Source: Euglena gracilis (Eukaryota; Euglenida; Euglenophyceae; Euglenales). From it: a DNA stretch of 64,000 bases. The notes under the pieces are model-generated. The model ran no database searches, was not told the origin of the DNA, and saw only the letters and a program-made list of their open reading frames with translations. The stretch spans positions 24,094,938-24,158,937 of the forward strand of contig CP154957.1 of the NCBI GenBank assembly GCA_039621445.1, read 5' to 3'. Of the stretch, positions 53,843 through 64,000 are shown piece by piece. Position numbers and translations under genes: made by a program. Position 1 is the first letter of the stretch. Each line of letters starts with the position of its first letter.

Positions 53843-56800
53843 CTGGACAAACAAAATCCCTTGTGTTACCCACCCGTTTTGGGGGGCAAATCCCTTTTGT
53901 TGCCCAACTGTTCGAGGGCCCCAAAATAACAAAATCCCTTGTGTTACCCACCCGTTTTGGGGGGCAAATCCCTTGTGTAACCCAACTGATCTGGGGGGCA
54001 AATCCCTTTTGTCGCCCAACTGTTCGAGGACCCCAAAATAACAAAATCCCTTGTGTTACCCACCCGTTTTGGGGGCAAATCCCTTGTGTAACCCAACTGA
54101 TCTGGGGGGCAAATCCCTTTTGTTGCCCAACTGTTCGAGGTCCCCAAAATAACAAATTCCCTTGTGTTACCCACCCGTTTTGGGGGGCAAATCCCTTGTG
54201 TAACCCAACTGATCTGGGGGGCAAATCCCTTTTGTTGCCCAACTGTTCGGGGGCCCCAAAATAACAAAATCCCTTGTGTTACCCACCCGTTTTGGGGGGC
54301 AAATCCCTTGTGTAACCCAACTGATCTGGGGGGCAAATCCCTTTTGTTGCCCAACTGTTCGGGGGCCCCAAAATAACAAAATCCCTTGTGTTACCCACCC
54401 GTTTTGGGGGGCTAATCCCTTTTCTTGCCCAACTGTTCGGGGGCCCCAAAATAACAAAATCCCTTGTGTTACCCACCCGTTTTGGGGGGCAAAACCGTTG
54501 TGTAACCCAACTGATCTGGGGGGCAAATCCCTTTTGTTGCCCAACTGTTCGGGGGCCCCAAAATAACAAAATCCCTTGTGTTACCCACCCGTTTTGGGGG
54601 GCAAATCCCTTGTGTAACCCAACTGATCTGGGGGGCAAATCCCTTTTGTTGCCCAACTGTTCGGGGGCCCCAAAATAACAAAATCCCTTGTGTTACCCAC
54701 CCGTTTTGGGGGGCAAAACCGTTGTGTAACCCAACTGATTGGGGGGCAAATCCCTTTTGTTGCCCAACTGTTCGCGGGCCCCAAAATAACAAAATCCCTT
54801 GTGTTACCCACCCGTTTTGGGGGGCAAATCCCTTTTGTTGCCCAACTGTTCGGGGGCCCCAAAATAACAAAATCCCTTGTGTTACCTACCCGTTTTGGGG
54901 GGCATATCCCTTGTGTAACCCAACTGATCTGGGGGGCAAATCCCTTTTGTTGCCCAACTGTTCGGGGGCCCCAAAATAACAAAATCCCTTGTGTTACCTA
55001 CCCGTTTTGGGGGGCATATCCCTTGTGTAACCCAACTGATCTGGGGGGCAAATCCCTTTTGTTGCCCAATTGTTCGAGGTCCCCAAAATAACAAAATCCC
55101 TTGTGTTACCCACCCGTTTTGGGGGGCAAATCCCTTTTGTTGCCCAACTGTTCGGGGGCCCCAAAATAACAAAATCCCTTGTGTTACCCACCCGTTTTGG
55201 GGGGCAAATCCCTTGTGTAACCCAACTGATCTGGGGGGCAAATCCCTTTTGTTGCCCAACTGTTCGGGGGCCCCAAAATAACAAAATCCCTTGTGTTACC
55301 TACCCGTTTTGGGGGGCATATCCCTTGTGTAACCCAACTGATCTGGTGGGCAAAAAAAAAAAAATACCTTTTGTTGCCCAATTGTTCGAGGTCCCCAAAA
55401 TAACAAAATCCCTTGTGTTACCCACCCGTTTTGGGGGGCAAATCCCTTTTGTCGCCCAACTGTTCGGGGGCCCCAAAATAACAAAATCCCTTGTGTTACC
55501 CACCCGTTTTGGGGGGCAAAACCCTTGTGTAACCCAACTGATTTGGGGGGGCAAATCCCTTTTGTCGCCCAACTGTTCGGGGGCCCCAAAATAACAAAAT
55601 CCCTTGTGTTACCCACCCGTTTTGGGGGGCAAATCCCTTTTGTTGCCCAACTGTTCGAGGGCCCCAAAATAACAAAATCCCTTGTGTTACCCACCCGTTT
55701 TGGGGGGCAAATCCCTAGTGTAACCCAACTGATCTGGGGGGCAAATCCCTTTTGTCGCCCAACTGTTCGAGGTCCCCAAAATAACAAAATCCCTTGTGTT
55801 ACCCACCCGTTTTGGGGGGCAAATCCCTTTTGTTGCCCAACTGTTCGGGGGCCCCAAAATAACAAAATGCCTTGTGTTACCCACCCGTTTTGGGGGCAAA
55901 TCCCTTTTGTTGCCCAACTGTTCGAGGGCCCCAAAAAAACAAAATCCTTTGTGTTACCCACCCGTTTTGGGTGCAAAACCTTTGTGTAACCCAACTGATC
56001 TGGGGGGCAAATCCCTTTTGTTGCCCAACTGTTCGAGGGCCCCAAAATAACAAAATACCTTGTGTTACCCACCCGTTTTGGGGGGCAAATCCCTTTTGTT
56101 GCCCAACTGTTCGGGGGCCCCAAAATAACAAAATCCCTTGTGTTACCCACCCGTTTTGGGGGGCAAATCCCTTGTGTAACCCAACTGATCTGGGGGGCAA
56201 ATCCCTTTTGTTGCCCAACTGTTCGAGGGCCCCAAAATAACAAAATCCCTTGTGTTACCCACCCGTTTTGGGGGGCTAATCCCTTGTGTAACCCAACTGA
56301 TTTGGGGGGCAAATCCCTTTTGTTGCCCAACTGTTCGCGGGCCCCAAAATAACAAAATCCCTTGTGTTACCCACCCGTTTTGGGGGGCAAATCCCTTTTG
56401 TTGCCCAACTGTTCGGGGGCCCCAAAATAACAAAATCCCTTGTGTTACCCACCTGTTTTGGGGGGCAAATCCCTTGTGTAACCCAACTGATCTGGGGGGC
56501 AAATCCCTTTTGTTGCCCAACTGTTCGAGGGCCCCAAAATAACAAAATGCCTTGTGCTACCCACCCGTTTTGGGGGCAAAACCCTTGTGTAACCCAACAG
56601 ATCTGGGGGGCAAATCCCTTTTGTTGCCCAACTGTTTGAGGGCCCCAAAATAACAAAATCCCTTGTGTTACCCACCCGTTTTGGGGGGCAAAACCCTTTT
56701 GTTGCCCAACTGTTCGAGGTCCCCAAAATAACAAAATCCCTTGTGTTACCCACCCGTTTTGGGGGGCTAATCCCTTTTGTTGCCCAACTGTTCGGGAGCC

Positions 56801-57805
56801 CCAAAATAACAAAATCCCTTGTGTTACCCACCCGTTTTGGGGGGCAAAACCGTTGTGTAACCCAACTGATTTGGGGGGGCAAATCCCTTTCGTTGCCCAA
56901 CTGTTCGGGGGCCCCGAAATAACAAAATCCCTTGTGTTACCCACCCGTTTTGGGGGGCAAATCCCTTTTGTTGCCCAACTGTTCGGGGGCCCCAAAATAA
57001 CAAAATCCCTTGTGTTACCCACCCGTTTTTGGGGGCAAATCCCTTGTGTAACCCAACTGATCTGGGGGGCAAATCCCTTTTGTTGCCCAACTGTTCGCGG
57101 GCCCCAAAATAACAAAATCCCTTGTGTTACCCACCCATTTTGGGGGGCAAATCCCTTGTGTTACCCAACTGATCTGGGGGGCAAATCCCTTTTGTTGCCC
57201 AACTGTTCGGGGGCCCCAAAATGACAAAATCCCTTGTGTTACCCACCCGTTTTGGGGGGCAAATCCCTTTTGTTGCCCAACTGTTCGGGGGCCCCAAAAT
57301 AACAAAATCCCTTGTGTTACCCACCCGTTTTGGGGGGCAAATCCCTTGTGTAACCCAAATGATCTGGGGGGCAAATCCCTTTTGTTGCCCAACTGTTCGA
57401 GGGCCCCAAAATAACAAAATCCCTTGTGTTACCCACCCGTTTTGGGGGGCAAATCCCTTGTGTAACCCAACTGATCTGGGGGGCAAATCCCTTTTGTTGC
57501 CCAACTGTTCGAGGTCCCCAAAATAACAAATTCCCTTGTGTTACCCACCCGTTTTGGGGGGCAAATCCCTTTTGTTGCCCAACTGTTCGGGGGCCCCAAA
57601 ATAACAAAATCCCTTGTGTTACCCACCCGTTTTGGGGGCAAATCCCTTGTGTAACCCAACTGATCTGGGGGGCAAATCCCTTTTGTTGCCCAACTGTTCG
57701 CGGGCCCCAAAATAACAAAATCCCTTGTGTTACCCACCCGTTTTGGGGGGCAAATCCCTTGTGTAACCCAACTGATTTGGGGGGCGAATCCCTTTTGTTG
57801 CCCAG
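53843..57805 (+). repeat. Satellite array, 112 bp and 78 bp units
   Basis: Repeated words are CCCTTGTGTTACCCACCCGT, TTTGGGGGGCAAATCCC, GTGTAACCCAACTGATCTGG, TTTTGTTGCCCAACTGTTCG and GGCCCCAAAATAACAAAAT. Most units are 112 bp; others lack a 34 bp piece (GTGTAACCCAACTGATCTGG and the next 14 bases) and are 78 bp. Long frames of 90-344 codons on both strands come from the unit and are not genes. Confidence 0.97.
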
Positions 57806-58137
57806 CCTAGGGTTGCAGGGGGGGGGGGAGGTCGTGGGGTGGGCCGACCCTATGTCGACCCTAGGGTTGCAGGGGGGGGGGAGGTCGTGGGGTGGGCCGA
57901 CCCTAAGGCAACCCTAGGGTTGTAGGGGGGGGGGGAGGTCATGGGGTGGGCCGACCCTAAGTCGACCCTAGGGTCGGCCCACGACCCTAAGTCGACCCTA
58001 AGCCGGCGACCCTAGGGTCGGCCCACTAGGGTTGTCTCCCGGACGGCTCCTTGGGCGACCTTTGGCGACCTTTGGCGACCGTGGGCCGCCCCTAGGGTCG
58101 GCCCACAACCCCCCCCCCCAGGCCAGATCTACCCCCC
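57806..58137. repeat. CCCTAGGGTCGGCCCAC repeat flank of the satellite block
   Basis: CGACCCTAGGGTTG, GGAGGTCGTGGGGTGGGCCG and GACCCTAAGTCGACCCTAGG recur; rich in CCTAGG and GTCGAC palindromes. Confidence 0.8.
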
Positions 58138-58680
58138 GACTCCCCCTCCCCCCCCTCCGGGAAGTCAACATGTCCAGTAAGTGAACAAGGGGGGTCCGGA
58201 CCCCCTGCACCTGGGCTCCATTGGACTTCAAAGAGATGTTAGCGTCTCGGGAGCGTTGGCAGGGGGGGTCCCGAGGTCAGATTTTTTGCATTTTTTGGCA
58301 CTTTTTGCTGTACTGTCTCAACACCGGGGGGGGGGGTCCTGGGGTCCCAACTGTACTGCCAACCCCCCCTCAAAAATCGGCCAAAAACCGGCGCCGAAGG
58401 CACCGGAAAAAAAATTTAAGGCCTTTTTTGGTCTAAAAGGCCATTTTTGGTGTCAAAATTTTCATCTGTCTCGGGGGGGTCGGCACTAGGGGGGGGGGTC
58501 CCAAAAATCCCAACTGTACAGGGGGGAGGGGGGGGGTCCCCAAAAAAACCCAACTGTACTGCCGTCGCCCCTCGGCCCCTTCGGGGCCAAGAGGACAGAA
58601 AAAAATTCATTTTAGTTGTGCCAAGAAAAAATTTTTGGCTCGCCGCCCCGCCCCCCCGGGAAAAAATTGTTCCTACCCCC

Positions 58681-59816
58681 CCTCCCCTTTGTCCAACGAC
58701 CACCCCTTTATAATGACCACCCCCCGGTCACAGGTTGCAGGTAATGGGGGGCGTATGACCACCCCCCCCTGGTCATAGGTTGCAGGTTGCAAAAAAAATT
58801 TGACAGTTTTACCAAGCGGTAGATTTCCCACCTCCCCCGCTCAGGGTTGACGTTTTTTTTTTAAAAAAAAACGCAAAAAAACATGTTTTTTTTTGAAAAA
58901 GCAAAAATTGACCTTTTTCCTTGCGAAATCGCCATTTTTTGAGGAAAAATTTTCTGGTGTGGTTCGGGTCACGGGGGGGGGGGGTCACGGGGGGGGTCAC
59001 GGGGGGAACACCACATTGTCGGTGGGAAAATTAGGAATCAACAAAAACGAATTTTGGGGGAAAATCTTTTTGGCTCCAAATTAGGAATCCCCCAACCTAA
59101 AATTAGTATTTTGACACCAAATTAGGCATCACCAGTCTAAATTTTGCAAAATTTATGCCTCAAAATTAGGAATCTACCTGAATATTTTGTCAAATTAGGC
59201 ATCAACGGCCAAGTTTTTTTCAAAAAAAACATTGCAAAAAATTTTCCGCCAAACCCTCCATGACGTTTTTTTTTGTTTTTTTAAAAAAAAACATATTTTT
59301 TTTAAAAAAAAAAATTTTTGTTTCAAAAAAAACAAGCCGTCAACCTTGCCCCCGCTACAGGATTTTTTCTGCTATGTTCCGCCTCCCCAGCAACGTCAGA
59401 GCCAGATCCCAAAAAGGTGGTGTTGTTTGCAAAAGCAACATGTGGAATTTGGGGTTTGGCACGTTTTCAACAGGAACCTTTACCTCACAAAGGATCTGAT
59501 CGATGGGGATTTTATCCCGAAAATTGTTGTATCACTGGAAATACCGTGCCCGCGGAATAGTGCCTGCCCCGCACCCCTTCGGTGTAGCATTTGCACAGCA
59601 GCCTTCTGGCACTATCGTTCATCATGACACCCCCTCAGGAGCAGCCGCTGTGTTTGGGCTTACCTCCTTTATGATTTTTTTCCACTTTTCGCTGTGCGTG
59701 AGCCTTTGCCCCCTTTATAATGACCACCCCCTGGTCACAGGTTGCAGGTGATGGGGGCGTACGACCCCCCCCCCCCGGTCATAGGTTGCATGTAAATGGT
59801 CGTTGGACAAAGGGAG
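58681..59816. mobile_element. 1.1 kb element with CCTTTGTCCAACGACCA inverted ends
   Basis: The left CCTTTGTCCAACGACCA and right TGGTCGTTGGACAAAGGG are exact inverses. Inside each end lies a direct copy of TTATAATGACCACCCCC and GGTCACAGGTTGCAGGT. A second inverted pair (GGGTTGACG / CGTCAACC with T9-10/A9-11 tracts) lies at 58845 and 59338. No transposase was identified. Confidence 0.7.
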
Positions 59817-59837
59817 GGGGGGGGGTACACCTATGGC

Positions 59838-60005
59838 TCCGTCCCCTCCTGATCTGGCTGAACAAATGGCCGCGTTGTCTGTGTTGGACACCATGGAAGG
59901 GCAGGATGTTCCTCGTGTTGATGCACCTGATGAAGAGAGCTCGGGTGATGAACCTGAGCCCTCGGAGGGTTCTTAGAATAGTGATGATGAGCCACCTACT
60001 GAGCC
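59838..60005 (+). pseudogene. Acidic open frame with an internal stop, possible transposase fragment
   Basis: It reads PDLAEQMAALSVLDTMEGQD then VPRVDAPDEESSGDEPEPSE GS, stop, NSDDEPPTEPSEPME. Acidic DxEPSE-rich N-termini occur in some transposases (for example piggyBac type). A Cys-rich stretch (SYCVHCVRKAPSCPKCGALS) follows at about 60452-60540, with G/C-tract DNA between. Only a weak case. Confidence 0.25.
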
Positions 60006-61259
60006 TTCCGAGCCTATGGAGGCTAGGCACAGCGGGGGGGGGGGCTGGGGGGGCGAGCGGCCGCGCAGGCGGCCGCGCGGGGGGAGGGGGGTCCGAGGGC
60101 GGCCGCGCGGGCGGCGCGCATCCTAAAGTTGGTGATTTTCGGGTCCAAAAAGTGGTCATTTTTTGCAATTTTTGGGCCATTTTTGACCCAAAAAGTACTT
60201 TTTTGGCCGCGCGCATAGCGCGCGGTCCCCAAATTTCCCATTTTATGTCCGAAAATGGTCATTTTTGGTCATTTTTGGGCCTCAAAAAAGTCGCGATTTT
60301 TTTCACAAAATTTTTTTTTCTTGGCTATGCTAGTCACAGTGGGGGGAGGGGGGGGGTCCAGGGGGGGGCGAGCGGCCGCGCGGGCGGCCGCGCAGGGGCC
60401 GCGCAGGGGCCGCGCAGGGGGGGGGGTCCCGGACCCCCCCCGAGCGGCGCGCCTAGCCTCCTATTGTGTGCATTGTGTGCGAAAGGCCCCTTCGTGTCCC
60501 AAATGTGGTGCGTTGTCTGACTTGCGGCATTTCGTTCCATAGTGGATGTGTGGCCATAAGCTCTTCCAGAAAGTGTAGCTTCTGTCCCTGATCAACACCA
60601 GACAATGGTTTTTCGTCGGCCCTGCCCTAATTGTCCGCTCGTCACGGCTTCATTGTCCCCCCCCCTTTATTGTGGTGGTTGGGACAATAAGGGGGGGTGG
60701 CACCCGACCCTCGGGCAACCCAAAAGGGGTCATTTTTGGCACCTTTTTGGGAAATTCTTTATAAAAAGTGCTATGACAGTGAGCTATTCCCGTCCCCCCT
60801 ATGGGAACAGCTCGGGGGGGGGGGGACAGCTTGGGGGGACATGGTAATGGCGGAGGTACATAATGGGGGGGGATGGTATATTCGTCAGTCAGAAACCCAG
60901 GGAGTTTTTTTACATCGGTTTTGTCAAAATTGTTGCGGCGAGACCATTAGAGCATAAATGCTGCCCCGTCATTCATGGACCAGGAGCTTCGTAGTGGCTC
61001 CCGGATCTGGCCTGGGGGGGGGGTTGTGGGGGTCGACCATGGTCAGCCCACGGTCGCCTCGGTCGCCCTCAATGGCCCCGGGCGGAATATTGGCCATGCT
61101 ACTTCTGGAGGTCGGGCCGACCAAGGTCGGCCCGACCTATGGTCGGCCCGACCATGGTGTTATCGACCTGTGGAGGTCGGGCCGAATTACCCCCCCCCTT
61201 TTAAAATTTAAGCCCTCCCCGACCAAATTCCTCTCAATTTGGTTTGTAAACTGCCAAAA

Positions 61260-61510
61260 TGTCAGGGTTAGGGATGGAAAAGGGATATGGTAAGGGGTTA
61301 GGGATAGGGTTAGGGTTCGGGATAGATAGGTTAGTTAGGTTGGGTTTGGATTAGGGTGAGGTAAGGTTAGGGTTAGGTTTAGGGATAGGGTTAGAGTTGG
61401 GGATCCGGTTAAGGACAGGGTCAGGGTTAGGGTTGGGGATAGGGTTAGGGTTCGGGATGGGGATAGGGTCATTGATAGGGTTAGGGTTTGGATTAGGGTT
61501 TGGGTTAGGG
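61260..61510. repeat. Degenerate GGGTTA telomere-like tract
   Basis: GGGTTAGGGATAGGGTTAGG-type units continue for about 250 bases with many one-base variants. Confidence 0.85.
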
Positions 61511-61737
61511 GCTCCTGGTTCTGGCCGGGGGGGAGTGGGGGTCGACCATGGTCGGCCCACGGTAGCTCTCGGTCGCTCTCGGTCGGGGGGGGGGGGTAGT
61601 GGGGGGGGACCGAGGCGACCGTGGGGGTCGACCGAGGACGACCATGGTCGACCCCCACCCCATAACCGCGACCCCCCCTTTCCGAGGGGGCGACCATGGT
61701 CGACCCCCCCACCATAACCGCGACCCCCCCCTTCCAA

Positions 61738-62330
61738 AAGCCCCTAAATATCGAAATCCCTTGTGTTGCCAAATCGTTTTGGGGGGCAAACCTTTTGTTG
61801 CTCAACTGTTCGAGGGCCCCAAAATAACAAAATCCCTTGTGTGACCAAATCCCTTTTTGTTGCTCAACTGTTCGAGGGCCCCAAATAACAAAATACCTTG
61901 TGTGACCAACTCCCTTTTTGTTGCTCAACTGTTCGAGGGCCCCAAAATAACAAAAACCGTTGTGTTACCAAATCGTTTTGGGGGGCAAATCCCTTTCTGT
62001 TGCTCAACAGTTCGAGGGCCCTAAAATAACATAATCCCTTGCGTTACCAAATCCCTTTTTGTTGCTCAACTGTTCGAGGGCCACAGAATGACAAAATCCC
62101 TTGTGTTACCCAATCGTTTTGGGGGGCAAATCCCTTTTTGTTGCTCAACTGTTCGAGGGCCCCAAAATAACAAAATCCTTTGTGTTACCCAATCGTTTTG
62201 GGGGGCAAATCCCTTTCTGTTGCTCAATTGTTCGGGGGCCCCAAAATAACAAAATCCCTTGTGTTACCCAATTGTTTTGGGGGGCAAATCCCTTTTTGTT
62301 GCTCAACTGTTCGAGGGCCCCAAAATATCG
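61738..62330 (+). repeat. Second satellite block, about 79 bp units
   Basis: Units contain AATCCCTTGTGTTACCAAAT, CGTTTTGGGGGGCAAATCCC, TTTTTGTTGCTCAACTGTTC and GAGGGCCCCAAAATAAC. It resembles the 78 bp form of the main array but with CTCAAC for CCCAAC and a T-run one to two bases longer. Confidence 0.9.
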
Positions 62331-62974
62331 CAGGGTCGCTGTTATTGTCGACCATGGTCGCCCCTTGGAAGGGGGGGCCGCGGTTATGGGGTGGGGGGGG
62401 TCGACCATGGTCGCCCCTTGGAAGGGGGGGTCGCGGTTATGGGACCATGGTCGCCCCTCGGAAGGGGGGGCCGCGGTGGTGGGGTGGGGGGGTCGACCAT
62501 GGTCGCTACCCCTCGGAAGGGGGGGTCGCGGTTGTGGATTGGGGTCGACCATGGTCGCCGACGTGCCGACCCCCACGACGGGGTCGGCACGTCGTGGCGA
62601 GGTTTCCGGCTAGGGGGGGGGTTGGCGTGGCGAGGGGGTCCCGGATGGGGGGGGGGGGGGGGGGGCGGGGGGGTTTCCAAGAAATTTTTTTTTTGCTTTC
62701 CTGACATGGCGTTTCTAGGGGGTTTTAAAAGGTGGCGGATGGTGTGGTAAAATGGCGTGGCGAGGGGGTTTGTGAGGTGGGGGGGGGAGGGGTGTGCCGA
62801 CCCCCCAGTACAGCCAAACCTCGGTCCACCCCCACTACCCCCCCCCCCCGGCTCCGTGCGGATTTCCGGTGGTCGCTGTCGTGGTGGTCGGCACGACCTG
62901 TGGTGGTCGGGCCGACCACCATTTTTTTGCACTACCCCCCCCGGCGGGAGATGGAAGCCCGGGAAACAGAACAG

Positions 62975-63186
<212 letters not shown>

Positions 63187-63373
63187 ACTGAGTCGCTTTT
63201 GTAAGTCACTTGGTCACCCCCCCACACCCCCCTCAAATAACAAAGGAGCCCAGGCACCGGGGGGGGGGGGGGGGGCCCGCGGGACCCCCCCCTGTCGTGG
63301 TCCGAACTTAACCAGACAAGGGGGGGTTCTCGGGACCCGAACTTGACTGCCTAGCCCCCAAAATCCCTATACC

Positions 63374-63478
63374 AAAACCCTTTACCTAACCCTAACCCTA
63401 ACCGTATACCTAACCCTAACCCTAACCCTATACCTAACCCTAATCCGAACCCTAACCCTAACCCTGACCCTAACCCTA
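63374..63478. repeat. CCCTAA telomere-like tract
   Basis: CCCTAACCCTAACC units with ATACCTAA variants over about 100 bases, orientation opposite to the 61.3 kb tract. Confidence 0.9.
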
Positions 63479-63555
63479 CTCCTTCATTGACCGGCTTAGA
63501 AAAATTTCAATTTTGAGGACTACAGCCGGCTGTTCAGAAACGTGATAAATTGGGC

Positions 63556-63707
63556 CCTACAAGGTACCAGCTACCCCAAAGAGCTGCCCAACTAGGGTTA
63601 ATACACATGGGGGGACCCTCGCTCGGCGCCTTCGGCGCCTCGCTCGGGTCCCCCGATGTTTTTAACCCTAGTTGGGTGTCTCTTTGGGTTCGCTGGGTAC
63701 CTTGTAG
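63556..63707. repeat. Long hairpin with GCGCCTTCGGCGCC core
   Basis: CTACAAGGTACCAGCTACCC, CAAAGAG and CCCAACTAGGGTTA on the left return as reverse complements on the right. The centre is GGGGACCC(T)CGCTCGGCG with GCGCCTTCGGCGCC. Confidence 0.9.
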
Positions 63708-63709
63708 AG

Positions 63710-63930
63710 TGGGAAATGTTCTGCTGTTTGGATAAGAATTGTAACCCTAACCCTGCTCCTTCAAATAGCCTCATAAATTCTTTTTGGACACAAGAAAACG
63801 CCATCAGCAAATTCTTTTGCAGGGCGCCTTCGGCGCCCTAGGTCGACTGGCAGGGAGAAACAGAAACCAGTAGAGACCAATCTAACAACGTTGAGCGGGA
63901 AATGTTCTGCTGTTTGGATAAGACTGATCT
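63710..63930. repeat. Direct repeat GGGAAATGTTCTGCTGTTTG
   Basis: The 29-base word containing GGGAAATGTTCTGCTGTTTG and GATAAGA occurs at 63711 and 63898. Confidence 0.9.
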
Positions 63931-64000
63931 GGGGGGCAAATCCCTTTTGTTGCCCAACTGTTTGAGGGCCCCAAAATAACAAAATCCCTTGTGTTACCCA
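63927..64000 (+). repeat. Main satellite resumes at the right edge
   Basis: CTGATCTGGGGGGCAAATCC then TTTTGTTGCCCAACTGTTTG and GGCCCCAAAATAACAAAATC, identical in type to 53843-57805. The array presumably continues past the window. Confidence 0.95.

Larger units (their letters stand above)
52591..58137. mobile_element. 5.5 kb palindromic satellite block with inverted ends
   Basis: The left end GGGGGTAGATTTGGCCTGGG and the right end CCAGGCCAGATCTACCCCCC are near-perfect inverted repeats, each followed inward by GTTGTGGG and GTCGACC/GGTCGGCCCAC-type sequence. Inside, a satellite runs in one orientation from 52835 to 53640 and in the other from 53843 to 57805, around a unique centre near 53640-53840. 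No transposase frame. Confidence 0.75.
59817..61737. other. G/C-tract DNA with hairpins, no gene recognised
   Basis: GGGGGGG runs and GGCGCGC or GGCCGCGC words dominate 60030-60440. At 61003 a copy of the TGGCCTGGGGGG end and the GTCGACCATGGTC flank of the satellite block recur. Confidence 0.45.

Noticed and set aside
53843-57805. CRISPR array
   Set aside because: Units are contiguous with no unique spacers, the length is 112/78 bp, and the context is eukaryotic.
53358-57917. Open frames of 90 to 344 codons on both strands across the satellite (for example 55296-56330 minus)
   Set aside because: They repeat the same 37-residue or 26-residue pattern as the DNA unit and are open on both strands because the unit lacks stops. 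No start context, family or codon bias.

Overview
The window reads as nuclear DNA of a eukaryote with sparse, intron-rich genes; I cannot name the species. Exons are GC-rich at third codon positions. Introns are long and full of microsatellites, G/C homopolymer tracts, foldback elements and other repeats. TTAGGG/CCCTAA-type tracts occur at about 15.0, 61.3 and 63.4 kb. No rRNA, tRNA, CRISPR or bacterial-style operon was seen. The host is probably a protist or alga, but that is inference.

The genes are on the minus strand, in the order met going left to right. (1) A first coding exon at 1.02-1.07 kb with an N-terminus like the meiotic protein MND1; the rest lies off the left edge. (2) A calponin-homology (CH) domain gene at 2.3-9.4 kb, rebuilt from nine exons. 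(3) RPC5/POLR3E, a subunit of RNA polymerase III, at 10.9-20.5 kb. It has about 17 exons, most with consistent reading phase and junctions that fit the family, from the [14 protein letters not shown] start to a C-terminal TWTAKAG ending. This is the best supported gene. (4) A large unidentified transcription unit (or two) between 45.45 kb and a stop at 24.95 kb, with about twenty good exon candidates. Right of 45.5 kb I find no convincing gene.

The right third (45.5-64 kb) is repeat-dominated and looks subtelomeric or heterochromatic. It holds a Tc1/mariner-like terminal-inverted-repeat element (47.42-48.05 kb), phased A-tract arrays, a minisatellite (52.0-52.3 kb) and a 5.5 kb palindromic satellite block (52.59-58.14 kb) built from 112 bp and 78 bp units. 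It also holds a 1.1 kb inverted-repeat element (58.68-59.82 kb), interstitial telomere-like tracts in opposite orientations, a 200 bp A-rich tract, and a return of the satellite at the right edge.

Points most worth following: recurrent AG|GC splice donors, a few strong exons with no usable AG acceptor, a repeat family present twice where one copy carries a nested insertion and the other keeps the empty site, and the palindromic satellite block. The genes share no obvious pathway; RPC5 is a transcription component, MND1 a meiotic one and the CH protein is cytoskeletal.
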